Part shown: piece after piece, positions 7,757-15,993 of the stretch
Position numbering within the stretch: position 1 is the first letter of the stretch
Layout: each line of letters starts with the position of its first letter
From: Lacimicrobium alkaliphilum
GTDB lineage: Bacteria; Pseudomonadota; Gammaproteobacteria; Enterobacterales; Alteromonadaceae
Direction: 5' to 3'
Assembly (NCBI RefSeq): GCF_001466725.1
Contig: NZ_CP013650.1
Span: forward strand, 1,364,001 to 1,428,000
Length of the DNA: 64,000 nucleotides
Notes under the pieces: model-generated
Seen by the model: the letters and a program-made list of their open reading frames with translations, nothing else
What the model was told of the DNA's origin: nothing
Database searches by the model: none
Translations under genes and position numbers: made by a program

Positions 7757-8188
7757 ATGAGAAAAGACAGCAGACTTTCGCGGGTGCTGCACATACTGGT
7801 GCATTTAGAAGCGATTAACCAGCCCGTGACGTCCGAACGTATGGCAGAGATGATATCGACAAATCCGGTGGTCGTGCGCCGTACTATGGCACTTCTGCGC
7901 GAAGCCGGTTATGTCACTTCTGCCAAAGGGCATAATGGTGGCTGGCAGCTGGTTAAGCCTCTGAAAAGTATAACCTTGCTGGATATCCATCAGGCACTTG
8001 GTGAGGGCCGCATTTTTACCATTGGTCTGACCGATGAGCACAGCCAGTGTGTTATTGAGCAGGCCGTCAATGCCGCCTTAAAGGACGTTATGAATGAAGC
8101 GGAGGCGTTAATGCTGCAGAGATTCGGGCAAATCACGCTGGATAAATTAGGTACTGAAAAAATATCCGGTTACCTGCAAAAAGGCTGA
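7757..8188 (+). CDS. Rrf2 family transcriptional regulator (YwnA-like)
   Basis: The product has 143 residues with a winged helix-turn-helix at about 24-75: the recognition region is TNPVVVRRTMALLREAGYV and the wing is AKGHNGGWQL. This is the Rrf2 pattern. Iron-sulphur members such as IscR and NsrR carry three close cysteines; this protein has only one (C98, in HSQCVIEQAV), so it is more like the YwnA/CymR-type members that sense by other means. It is transcribed divergently from the methyltransferase gene and likely regulates it and itself through the repeats between them. RBS: AAGGTGAACT before the ATG. Confidence 0.9.
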   Translation: MRKDSRLSRVLHILVHLEAINQPVTSERMAEMISTNPVVVRRTMALLREAGYVTSAKGHNGGWQLVKPLKSITLLDIHQALGEGRIFTIGLTDEHSQCVIEQAVNAALKDVMNEAEALMLQRFGQITLDKLGTEKISGYLQKG

Positions 8189-8233
8189 GTTAAACACTTT
8201 AACTGGTGTTCAGTTAGTCAGCGGCATGGATGC

Positions 8234-8443
8234 TCAGAACAGCCGCTTTCCTGTGATGGCAATATAAAGGGCGACTACGCCAACCAGCGAATACACCAGC
8301 TCAAACGCCCCAATGTCAGCTATTCCTTCCTCCAGTGCGGTGGCGATAAGCATGTATCCAAGCACTATTGAAGGCAGGCCTGCAATACCAATTAAAATGC
8401 GAATGGCTGGCGAAAGTCCGGGTTTGTCTGCTGTGTTATTCAT
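8234..8443 (-). CDS. Small two-helix membrane protein
   Basis: This 69-residue protein has two predicted transmembrane segments (about 14-36 and 47-63), joined by an acidic loop EEGIADIGAFE, and a basic C-terminus GKRLF. No family recognised. The RBS is weak (GAGTACTCA before the ATG). It lies tail to tail with the Rrf2 gene and in the same direction as the downstream methyltransferase. Confidence is moderate because of the length. Confidence 0.6.
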   Translation of the reverse strand: MNNTADKPGLSPAIRILIGIAGLPSIVLGYMLIATALEEGIADIGAFELVYSLVGVVALYIAITGKRLF

Positions 8444-8568
8444 TGAGTACTCTGTTTATGTTTTTGATGGCCTGATCTGACGGGCCTTAAGACCATACAA
8501 GCCACCGCTGAATGAGGCAAGACCAGTGACAAGAAACCGGGGCATTACCGGAACTGGCAGGGAAGGGG

Positions 8569-8943
8569 TTATCTCTTTTCTTCCATAAGCCCCACCAGGT
8601 TGCCGTCAGGGTCGCGAACAAAACCCGTCCAGAGTTCATGGTCAGGCATCCTGGCCGCAAGCTGTGGGATACGCTCGTTTTTGGCTCCACGACTAACGAT
8701 GGCGGCATGTACGGCTTCAATATCAGCAACGTTGAAATACAAAATCGAATTTGCGCCTGTCGCACCTGCGCCCTGGGGAGTACTGAGCATCAGTCGGATA
8801 CCATCCGCATTTAGGAATGCAAGCTCGGGGCCTGCACTAAATAAAAACTCTAATCCCAATACGTCACGGTAAAATTCCAGGGCTTTTTCTACATCACTAA
8901 CAGTAATGGCTATCTGGCCGATGGTGGATAGTTTTTCTGACAT
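8569..8943 (-). CDS. VOC family protein (glyoxalase/bleomycin-resistance fold)
   Basis: The product has 124 residues and two beta-alpha-beta-beta-beta modules. It opens with QIAITVSDVEKALEFYRDVLGLEF, typical of VOC proteins, and ends in GFVRDPDGNLVGLMEE, where the terminal Glu pair belongs to the metal-binding set. The first module has His/Glu replaced by Gln (IGQIA) at the usual first metal position, so the metal dependence is uncertain. Members include lactoylglutathione lyases, dioxygenases and resistance proteins; the substrate cannot be assigned. GAGGACATCAAA precedes the ATG. Confidence 0.88.
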   Translation of the reverse strand: MSEKLSTIGQIAITVSDVEKALEFYRDVLGLEFLFSAGPELAFLNADGIRLMLSTPQGAGATGANSILYFNVADIEAVHAAIVSRGAKNERIPQLAARMPDHELWTGFVRDPDGNLVGLMEEKR

Positions 8944-8984
8944 TTTGATGTCCTCTTAGCAGGTGTTTGTGACCCTGTTCTCAG

Positions 8985-9296
8985 TTAACCCAAAACTTGA
9001 TTGCTATTGGCGTTAGATACGCCAATAGATGATTTTATTTCTGTTTTTAATATAGATAGCTGGTGATTTAAGTTTTTGTGCAAGCCGTCAATTTTCCGCT
9101 TTAGCTTTACGTCAAAAATATCCATCTCTTGGAATATCGGTGCAAGGCATATTCCAATCCAAACTAAGAAAACGGCAACGTCAAAGTAGGATGGGCTGCC
9201 TTTAATGAGGCTAGGATAATGACCAAAAAGGTAGTAACCAATTACAATTACTAGAAATCCCCATCATACAGTCTTGAAATTCTCCGAACTCCTCAT
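8985..9296 (-). pseudogene. Small membrane protein gene interrupted by an in-frame TGA
   Basis: From the ATG at 9294-9296 the minus strand reads ten codons (MRSSENFKTV), then TGA at 9264-9266, then 92 further codons in the same frame to TAA at 8985-8987. The part after the TGA has a hydrophobic segment (WGFLVIVIGYYLFG), a second one (VAVFLVWIGICLAPIF) and a basic, helical C-terminus (KLKRKIDGLHKNLNHQLS). The stop is directly followed by TGG; a TGG to TGA change would explain it. The stretch is more AT-rich than its neighbours, which suggests recent transfer. I do not recognise the family. An alternative is a functional shorter product from a later start, but there is no early ATG after the stop. 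Confidence 0.6.
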
Positions 9297-9517
9297 GCTT
9301 CTCCTGGCTTGGATAGGGGCTTATAACGGGTTCACCTAAAGAAGGATTCCGTGATTAAGTGCGGAAGGCTTTCATGTTTCAGGGTTTTTTAGCATGTTTT
9401 TTAGTCAGATACTACTGCTGGCCGGTGGCTTGCAGCGGTGGGAGCAGGGCGCTGTTTAACGCCGGAAGATTTCTCTGTTTGTGATTTATGGTGGGTTAAC
9501 TGTGCGGGTGAACAGTT
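9297..9517. other. Intergenic stretch without a recognisable gene
   Basis: About 360 bases separate the broken small membrane gene from the patatin gene. I see no supported coding frame: the long plus-strand frame at 9438-9875 runs antisense into the patatin gene and has no protein-like composition. Structured elements further right are the terminator at 9518-9543 and the hairpin at 9576-9603. Confidence 0.5.
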
Positions 9518-9543
9518 AAAAAAGGGGGCCGCAGTCGGGCCCC
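9518..9543 (-). terminator. Rho-independent terminator after the patatin gene
   Basis: Read on the minus strand, GGGGCC (9543-9538), a 7-base loop and GGCCCC (9530-9525) are followed by C and then six Ts (9523-9518). It lies about 115 bp downstream of the patatin-like gene stop and points in its direction. Confidence 0.8.
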
Positions 9544-9575
9544 GTACAGTGAGATTTCTTAGCTGGAAATACTGT

Positions 9576-9603
9576 ATCGGAGACCGGTTAAGCTGTCTCC
9601 GAT
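9576..9603. repeat. Perfect 9-bp hairpin
   Basis: ATCGGAGAC (9576-9584) and GTCTCCGAT (9595-9603) are exact complements around a 10-base loop. There is no T tract on either strand, so it is not a standard terminator. It lies in the 3' untranslated part of the patatin transcript. Confidence 0.5.
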
Positions 9604-9656
9604 GCCAGATCTGTTTGGCTGTTTGTCTGCTGGCAGAAAAACAGCGCGCAAGTTCT

Positions 9657-11174
9657 TTAACTTCCCGTATTTGCCAGTTTGTGTGCGGGTTTTTCTTCTT
9701 TGCCCGAGAGTATCCGTACCTCGCGCTGTTTCAGCAGCTTCACATAGTGGTTAAAGGTTTTACTGATCTTGGTGCTGCGCTCAATAAGATCCAGTTGTGG
9801 CCAGGTGGCGCGTTCACCTGCGCGGATAAGCTCTTTAAGCCCCTCTTCAGTGGGGTTGGTGAGCAGGTGCTTTAGGCTGCCCAGGCTGCGCCGGGGCAGA
9901 ATATTGATATCACCCTCATATTGCTGATCAATAATGGAGCGCAGTTTATGGATCCCCAGTTTGGTGGCATTACCGGGTATCAGGTTCTCCATCACATCAA
10001 AGGCATATACGCCGTTGCTTTTGGCCAGATTAACCAGGTGTTTTTTGGTCAGCGCATACAGGCCTTTGCTGTGCTGTTTGGTGCGAGATAAAAATGGCAC
10101 CGCCAGCGGGTTGGTCTGGCTGACAATACTGTGGTTAACCCCGTACAGGCGGGCCAGGCGGTCAAAGGGCATATCGGCCATCAGTGAGCCATCGGCAAAC
10201 CGGCGGCTTGGAATGTAGGGGACTATCTCACCGGCCTGATTCCGGGCTTTTAACTGCACCGGGTCAAATACCCAGGGAATGGCGCAAGAGGCGCGCACAG
10301 CCTGCGTAATAACCGCATTAGGTGAGGTTTTAGCGTTCAGCAGGCGCGAATACTGGTGTAAATCTGCCGGTGATACGGTAATGGTGACCTTACGCCCGGT
10401 CAGGTTGTAGGCATCCTCGAAGGTCATAAGATCAAACAGTTCGATCAGTGCGTTTTCCAGATTGGTGCTGTCCAGCCAACTGCCTTTCTTGAGGCCGCGC
10501 CAGCTGCTCCATTTCTGGAAGCGCTGATAAATGTTTTCTGCGGTGAGCATTTCCATCAACTGCGCATCGGTGCGGGTGGCCACCAGCGCGGCAATAATGG
10601 AGCCGGCACTGGCGCCAGAGATCACCTCTGGCAGCAAATCGTGTTCGAGCAGCGAGCGCACCACACCGCAGTGGAAAAAGCCTAATCCCGCACCGCCACT
10701 TAACATCAGGCAGCTCTGGCCATAGGCAAAAGAGGTTTCTTCAAAAAACGACAGTTTTTCATGAAAGTCGATATCGGCCTCATCGGCGGCGTAGATAAAA
10801 TCCAGTGCCGCGCAGACTTCATTGAGAAACTCCTGGATCAGCACTTTCGTGCCAACTTTGCAAGAATGGGTCAGATCCGGGTTGGCAATATTGCCAAGGT
10901 TACCGTGAATGCCTTCATGAAGAATAAACATCAGGGCCGGGGCATCATTGGTGGCGCGGGCGTCTTTCATCCGCTGTACGCGTTTTCTGATCAGTTTGTA
11001 ATCATAATCGCGGGATTTATCTTCTGCTTTCCATGCATCGGCACCAGAGAGGCGATCATGCTCAAGGCTGGCTTGCAGGAATTCCTGGTAGCTTTGTGCC
11101 CCGGCTATTGCCTGCTCAAGATGTTGTAAAGATTTGCTGTTGGCCATTTGCTGCTGCCTACATGGTTGATTCAT
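9657..11174 (-). CDS. Patatin-like phospholipase with DUF3336 N-domain
   Basis: The product has 505 residues. The N-terminal half (about 1-140) matches the DUF3336 region found in front of patatin domains of triacylglycerol-lipase-like enzymes. The patatin domain has the oxyanion loop SGGAGLGFFHCG (159-170), the nucleophile elbow GASAG with Ser189, and the Asp of the dyad in RRFADGSLMADMP. It should hydrolyse acyl esters of glycerolipids in the cytoplasm, by a Ser-Asp dyad. The start is uncertain: ATG at 11174 or ATG at 11147 (MANSKSLQ); neither has a strong RBS. The presence of a wax ester/TAG synthase gene 3 kb away suggests a role in storage-lipid mobilisation; that link is inference. Confidence 0.9.
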   Translation of the reverse strand: MNQPCRQQQMANSKSLQHLEQAIAGAQSYQEFLQASLEHDRLSGADAWKAEDKSRDYDYKLIRKRVQRMKDARATNDAPALMFILHEGIHGNLGNIANPDLTHSCKVGTKVLIQEFLNEVCAALDFIYAADEADIDFHEKLSFFEETSFAYGQSCLMLSGGAGLGFFHCGVVRSLLEHDLLPEVISGASAGSIIAALVATRTDAQLMEMLTAENIYQRFQKWSSWRGLKKGSWLDSTNLENALIELFDLMTFEDAYNLTGRKVTITVSPADLHQYSRLLNAKTSPNAVITQAVRASCAIPWVFDPVQLKARNQAGEIVPYIPSRRFADGSLMADMPFDRLARLYGVNHSIVSQTNPLAVPFLSRTKQHSKGLYALTKKHLVNLAKSNGVYAFDVMENLIPGNATKLGIHKLRSIIDQQYEGDINILPRRSLGSLKHLLTNPTEEGLKELIRAGERATWPQLDLIERSTKISKTFNHYVKLLKQREVRILSGKEEKPAHKLANTGS

Positions 11175-11319
11175 GATACCGATTTAATGCCAATTAATTT
11201 GAAACGACAACCTAATTAGGGTTCGATTATTAAAGGGTTTTAGATTGACCATTCTAACTTCTGTGGTTAGCCTGAAGCTCTCCCGGTATTCCGATAATAA
11301 TAGGCACTAAAGATCTGAT

Positions 11320-12531
11320 ATGGAATGGAATAGTGAGTTATTGATCCTGTTGCTGATCCCCATCATCAGTGCCTTTGTGGGATGGTTTACCAATTATCTT
11401 GCGGTGAAAATGATGTTTTATCCGCTGGAGTTTGTGGGCATACGGCCTTTTTTCGGCTGGCAGGGGCTGATTCCGGCTAAACGGCGCAAAATGGCCGAAA
11501 TCGAAGTGGAACTGGTACTCGGCAAGCTGCTCAGCGTAGAGGAAATCGTCAATCGTCTGGATGCCGGGCTGCTCACTCAGGCTATTCAGCGGCGACTCAA
11601 ACAGGTACTTAGGCGTATCGTCAACGATGTAATGCAGGAAGCGGCGCCAACACTCTGGTCTGCGCTGCCGGTGCAGGGCAAGAATCTGGTTTACGCCCGT
11701 ATCGAGCTGGATATCCCCAATGTGGTGGCAAAAATGGTCAGGGATTTTCAGCAGAATGTTGGCGAGATCCTGGATATCCGCGAACTGGTGGTCGAGCATT
11801 TGTCTGATGATCCTGAACTGATTAACGAAATCTTCCTCAAGGCCGGAGCCAGAGAATTCCCCTTTATCGAACGCTCAGGCCTGTATTTTGGGTTTCTGTT
11901 CGGACTTCCCACCATGCTGGTGTGGCACTTCTATCAGTTGTGGTGGATTCTGCCCTTAGGGGGCCTGATTGTTGGTTATGCCACCAACTGGATCGCCATC
12001 AAGATTATTTTTGAGCCGAAACGGCCCACCAAAGTGGGTATGTTTACCTTTCAGGGCATGTTTTTGAAACGCCAGAAGGAAGTCTCCAGAGTCTATTCGG
12101 ATATCATTCAGGAGCGGCTGCTGAATTCCCAGACTATTACCCATGCGGTGCTCAAGGGCTCCGGCTCGGCGCAATTACTGGAATTGATTGAATTGCATGT
12201 CAATGACGCCATTGAGCGATACGTGGCCGTGGCCCAGCCTTATTTTGCCCTGAGTGTGGGCTCTGATGATTACTTCAGAATGAAAGAGCTTGCAGTACGG
12301 CGCCTGTTCGAGGATTCTGATAAATTCCTGCGCTATGCCCATGATTACGCCAACCAGGCTCTGAATATCGGCGATGACCTGTGCCTGAAAATGGAAGGGC
12401 TGAGCCCGGAGGAGTTCGAAGGGGTGCTGCGACCTGCCTATAAACAGGATGAATGGAAGCTGATCGTGGTGGGCGCCATTCTTGGTATGCTGGCGGGCTT
12501 CGCTCAGCTATATTTTGTATTTGGCGGTTAA
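11320..12531 (+). CDS. DUF445 family membrane protein
   Basis: The 403-residue product starts with a hydrophobic segment (about 7-25) followed by the DUF445 signature WFTNYLAVKMMFYPLEF and IPAKRRKMAEIEVE. A second, similar signature lies after about residue 215: GYATNWIAIKIIFEP and GMFLKRQKEVSRVYSDII, preceded by two membrane segments. The protein therefore consists of two repeated units, and it ends in a further membrane segment (VVGAILGMLAGFAQLYFVF). Family function is unknown. It is divergent from the patatin gene and the TraB/GumN gene follows after 33 bases, suggesting an operon. Confidence 0.9.
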   Translation: MEWNSELLILLLIPIISAFVGWFTNYLAVKMMFYPLEFVGIRPFFGWQGLIPAKRRKMAEIEVELVLGKLLSVEEIVNRLDAGLLTQAIQRRLKQVLRRIVNDVMQEAAPTLWSALPVQGKNLVYARIELDIPNVVAKMVRDFQQNVGEILDIRELVVEHLSDDPELINEIFLKAGAREFPFIERSGLYFGFLFGLPTMLVWHFYQLWWILPLGGLIVGYATNWIAIKIIFEPKRPTKVGMFTFQGMFLKRQKEVSRVYSDIIQERLLNSQTITHAVLKGSGSAQLLELIELHVNDAIERYVAVAQPYFALSVGSDDYFRMKELAVRRLFEDSDKFLRYAHDYANQALNIGDDLCLKMEGLSPEEFEGVLRPAYKQDEWKLIVVGAILGMLAGFAQLYFVFGG

Positions 12532-12564
12532 TCACAACCAAAGGTTTTTTACAGGGAATTGTCG

Positions 12565-13422
12565 ATGAAGGTTTTTTTCTCTGCCTGTTTATTGTTTTTG
12601 TCTGTCGGAGTGGCGCAGGCGGCCTCGGTCTGGGAGGTGACCTCCAAAGATGACAACGTCCTGTACCTGGGCGGAACGCTGCATCTGCTCACCGCTGAGG
12701 ATTATCCGCTGGACAGCGCCTATAAAAGCGCTTATCGGCTGTCCGACAGATTGATATTTGAAACCGATCAGGCGGTGCTGGAGACTCCGCAATTCAAACA
12801 GGCCCTGATGCAACGTTTTGCGCTGGCAGAGGGAGAAGAACTGTCTGATTTTCTGGCGCCACAAACCTATGATGATTTACGAACAGCCCTGAAAAAGCGC
12901 GGCATTGCCGTGGAATCCATGCAGGGCTTTAAAGCCTCGATGGTTGCGCTGACCCTGACTATGAGTGAATTTCATCGCCTTGGCTTTACTCAGCCCGGTG
13001 TAGACAAGTACTTCTACAATCTGGCGCTTGAGGATGGCAAATCCACAGGTCAACTCGAGACGCCGGCCCAGCAACTGGATTTTCTCACCAGTATGGGTCA
13101 CGACAATCCGGAACAGTTGATTCGTTACACGCTCAAAGACATCGACCAGATGCCTGAAATGATTGGTCCGCTGCGCCAGGCCTGGCTGGATGGTGACCTC
13201 AGGCAACTGGACAAACTCGGACTCAAACCTATGCAACAGGAATACCCGCGAGTGTACGAGGTATTGATTAAAGAGCGTAACCGGCAATGGATGAAGCAGT
13301 TAATACCCATGTTTGCGTCAAAACAAACCCATTTTGTGCTGGTGGGAGCCCTGCATTTAACCGGTGAAGATGGCTTATTGATCCAGCTCAGGCAACAGGG
13401 CTTTAAGCTGAAGCAACTTTGA
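12565..13422 (+). CDS. TraB/GumN family exported protein
   Basis: I start at the ATG at 12565, with CAGGG 9 bases before; an in-frame TTG two codons earlier is weaker. The 285-residue product has a signal peptide (1-20, VAQA-A). Its body carries the TraB/GumN pattern: YLGGTLHLL (about 34-42), then a Tyr/Asp-rich helical region, GQLETPAQQLDFL, and HFVLVGALHLTGEDGLLIQL at the end. The conserved His pairs are thought to form a metal-dependent active site akin to Tiki proteases; activity in bacteria is not settled. It likely acts in the periplasm. It lies 33 bp after the DUF445 gene. Confidence 0.9.
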   Translation: MKVFFSACLLFLSVGVAQAASVWEVTSKDDNVLYLGGTLHLLTAEDYPLDSAYKSAYRLSDRLIFETDQAVLETPQFKQALMQRFALAEGEELSDFLAPQTYDDLRTALKKRGIAVESMQGFKASMVALTLTMSEFHRLGFTQPGVDKYFYNLALEDGKSTGQLETPAQQLDFLTSMGHDNPEQLIRYTLKDIDQMPEMIGPLRQAWLDGDLRQLDKLGLKPMQQEYPRVYEVLIKERNRQWMKQLIPMFASKQTHFVLVGALHLTGEDGLLIQLRQQGFKLKQL

Positions 13423-13497
13423 TGTCGCCGGGTATAAGGGTTTTCATCCTCACGGATTAGCGCTAGGCTGGTTATACCGGCTGGTCTGATTGGTATT

Positions 13498-14178
13498 ATG
13501 TCAGCCGTCTCAGGGGGCGAAAAAGTGGCAACTAAAACCGCGGAACGGATACTCTTTACCAGTCTCGATCTGTTTAACGAACATGGCGAGACCGCTGTTA
13601 CCAGCGTGGATATTGCCATGGAACTGGATATCAGCCCGGGTAATCTTTATTACCACTTTAAAGGCAAGGAAGTGATTGTGCTGGCACTGTTCGATATGTA
13701 CCGGCACAAACTTAGTCGTATTCTCGCTGCCCCTGATCCGGATCTTTCTTTGCAGGACTTCTTCTGCTTTTTGTATCTGTCGTTGGATTGTTCATCGTTG
13801 TTCCGGTTCTTATACCGCAACCCGACCGATCTGATGGAAAAATATCCGGCCCTGTCCAGGGGCTTCAGGCAATTGCTGCTGACCCGTGAAGAGACCGTCG
13901 CCAGACAACTGGATTACCTGCGCCGGAATCAGCAACTGAAATTGCCTGCGGATTCCCTTGCGCCACTCAGTGAACAGATTGGACTGGTTTTCAGTCAGGC
14001 CGCCAACTATTATCTGATTAAAGAGCAAATGCTTGATCAAAAAGGCTTTATTCAGAAGTGCCTGGGGAGCATCCTGTTTTTGTTGCGGCCTTATCTGAAG
14101 GGCGACAGTGAAGATGTCGGGGTGTTGAAAGAGCTTATCGGTGAACTGCGGTTTAATCAGGAAAGCAGTGATGAGTAA
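13498..14178 (+). CDS. TetR family transcriptional regulator
   Basis: The 226-residue product has an N-terminal TetR helix-turn-helix (about 15-62): AERILFTSLDLFNEHGE, then ELDISPGNLYYHFKGKEVIVLAL, in which the recognition helix is unmistakable. The rest is an all-helical ligand domain. ATG at 13498 has no clear RBS; GTG at 13525 (residue 10, VATKTAERI) has GGGGGC 7 bases upstream and fits the usual N-terminus, so the true start may be there. It overlaps by 8 bases with the wax ester synthase gene, so it is likely cotranscribed with it and may respond to acyl-CoA or lipid. Upstream, GCCGG-GTATAA (about 13427) and TTATACCGGC (about 13470) form an inverted repeat with one bulged base that could be its operator. 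Confidence 0.9.
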   Translation: MSAVSGGEKVATKTAERILFTSLDLFNEHGETAVTSVDIAMELDISPGNLYYHFKGKEVIVLALFDMYRHKLSRILAAPDPDLSLQDFFCFLYLSLDCSSLFRFLYRNPTDLMEKYPALSRGFRQLLLTREETVARQLDYLRRNQQLKLPADSLAPLSEQIGLVFSQAANYYLIKEQMLDQKGFIQKCLGSILFLLRPYLKGDSEDVGVLKELIGELRFNQESSDE

Positions 14179-15628
14179 GAAGATCAGTTTTTTAGACAAG
14201 GCCTTTTGGATCACTGAGAGTGAAGACAGCCCCAAACATGTGGCCAGTCTGCAGATTCTGGCCCTGCCAGAGTCAGCCGATGAGAACTATCTGCCCAATC
14301 TGGTCAACACCTTTCGCAAATTCGATCAGGCTGTCTGCCCCTTTAATACAGTGGTACAACGGGTGTTGGGTTTTCCCTGGGCCCTTAAGCCAGTGGATAA
14401 ACTGGACATGCAATACCATGTGCAGTACCACGAAATAGACGATGTGTCAGACCGTCAGCAGTTGCATCAGTTTATTGCCCGCTTGCATGAGCCACGGCTG
14501 GATCGTGAGCAGCCCCTTTGGCAGTATCATATTATCAGCAGCCGTCAGGGCCGCCAGTTTGCCATCTATGTGAAAATTCATCACATCTATGGTGATGGCG
14601 CCACTCTGATTCGCTGGTTTCAGGCGGCTTACAGAGACAAGCCACAAAACGACGATTTCGCTCCGGTCTGGGCCCTTGAGCAGCCCATCAGAAAGCGGCG
14701 GGCATGCCACTGGTTTAAGGGGCTGATGACCAACTGCTGGCATTTTATCCGCACTATCACCGATCTGATCTGGATCCTGTTCCGCATTCTTGTCAAATTG
14801 CTGCGAATTAATACCCATTATATGCCGGTGCCTTTCACCGGTACCCGCACTGTGCTAACCGGGCAAGTGCACAAGGGCAGGGTAGTGGCGACAACGGATC
14901 TGGATTTTAAGCGGGTACAGGCGCTCTCCAGGCGTTTGCGGGCATCGGCGAATGAAATTCTGTTGTGCTGTTTTGATATCGGCGTGCATCGGTTTTTAAA
15001 AGATTATGGCCACAGTTTTAAGCGGGCCCTGTATACCAATATGCCGATCAATTTAAGAAAACCCGGCGAACAGGTTGGCGGCAATAAGATTGCTATTGTG
15101 CCGGTAATGCTGGCCCATGGTGAAACAGACCCATACCTGCGCCTGCGCCAGATTATTGAAAACCACCGCATCGTAAAACATGCGGCCAGGCGCTCAGAGC
15201 CCGGTGCCTTTGCCTATTACACCATTCTGATCCAGTCGGTGGCGCTGGTGTTTGAATTGCTGCGGGTCTCAGACTGGTTCAGGCCCATCGCCAATATTCT
15301 GATCTCTAATGTGCCGGGGCCGAAGAACAGGCGCTATCTCAAAGATGCCGAATTACTTGCAGTCTATCCCATCTCAGCCATTACACCCGGGGGCGGGGTC
15401 AATATTACCCTGCTGACCTATGGCGATACCGCTAATATAGGGCTGGTATGTACCGACAGGCGTATCAACTCACTCGATAATATGGCTCATTATTTTAATG
15501 AAGCCTTTGATATGCTGGAGAAATGTGTGGATGATCCCAGTCTGACCATCGACGATATTGGTGAGCGTGTGGAAGATGATATGCGCTCTATAGTTGCCGA
15601 GCAGGAGATTCATGAAAATGGTCATTAA
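14171..15628 (+). CDS. Wax ester synthase/diacylglycerol acyltransferase (WS/DGAT)
   Basis: The ATG at 14171 has AGGA 8 bases upstream and starts MSKKISFLDKAFWITES, the normal N-terminus; a GTG at 14141 is in frame but inside the TetR gene. The 485-residue product has the condensing motif HHIYGDG (137-143, the HHxxxDG type) and the C-terminal NVPGPKNRRYL region typical of the family. These enzymes acylate long-chain alcohols or diacylglycerol with acyl-CoA to make wax esters or triacylglycerol for intracellular lipid droplets. Overlap with the tetR-like gene upstream and with the DUF4156 lipoprotein gene downstream suggests a three-gene operon. Confidence 0.92.
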   Translation: MSKKISFLDKAFWITESEDSPKHVASLQILALPESADENYLPNLVNTFRKFDQAVCPFNTVVQRVLGFPWALKPVDKLDMQYHVQYHEIDDVSDRQQLHQFIARLHEPRLDREQPLWQYHIISSRQGRQFAIYVKIHHIYGDGATLIRWFQAAYRDKPQNDDFAPVWALEQPIRKRRACHWFKGLMTNCWHFIRTITDLIWILFRILVKLLRINTHYMPVPFTGTRTVLTGQVHKGRVVATTDLDFKRVQALSRRLRASANEILLCCFDIGVHRFLKDYGHSFKRALYTNMPINLRKPGEQVGGNKIAIVPVMLAHGETDPYLRLRQIIENHRIVKHAARRSEPGAFAYYTILIQSVALVFELLRVSDWFRPIANILISNVPGPKNRRYLKDAELLAVYPISAITPGGGVNITLLTYGDTANIGLVCTDRRINSLDNMAHYFNEAFDMLEKCVDDPSLTIDDIGERVEDDMRSIVAEQEIHENGH

Positions 15629-15932
15629 AAGACAACTTGTATGTGGTGGTGTGGCGCTGATGCTGGTTGCCTGTGCCACGGTTAAAACGGTTCCCGGGGC
15701 AGAAGATGTCCGGCTGTTGAGTGCCGCAGAACTGGTAAACTGTCAGCGACTGGGTTCAGCCTCCGCCCAGGTGATGGATAAAATCACCTTTGTGGAGCGG
15801 GATAAGGAAAAGATGGCGAAGGAGCTGCTGAAACTGGCTCAGAATGAGGCGGTGAAGATGGGAGGCAATGCCCTGCAGATAGCCAGTGACATCAAAAACG
15901 GCAGTCGTCAGTTTGATGTTTATCGCTGCTAA
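15612..15932 (+). CDS. DUF4156 lipoprotein
   Basis: The ATG at 15612 has AGGAG 6 bases upstream and overlaps the end of the WS/DGAT gene by 17 bases. The 106-residue product has a lipobox LMLVAC with Cys at 21. The mature domain has the DUF4156 pattern: CQRLGSASAQV, then a helix rich in Lys/Glu and KMGGNALQIASDIKNGSRQFDVYRC with a terminal Cys that can pair with the one at about 44. This family includes the RcsF-independent envelope lipoprotein YgdI/YajI-like small proteins of unknown function. Ala at +2 suggests the outer membrane. Confidence 0.82.
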   Translation: MKMVIKRQLVCGGVALMLVACATVKTVPGAEDVRLLSAAELVNCQRLGSASAQVMDKITFVERDKEKMAKELLKLAQNEAVKMGGNALQIASDIKNGSRQFDVYRC

Positions 15933-15993
15933 ATAAGCCTTCCTGATAGCATCAGCTGTGCCAGGGGCGACAAGTCATAGTCAGGCCAGGGCC

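Noticed and set aside
9438..9875. Plus-strand open frame of 145 codons
   Set aside because: It overlaps the 3' end of the patatin gene antisense, has Cys/Trp-rich random composition and no RBS.
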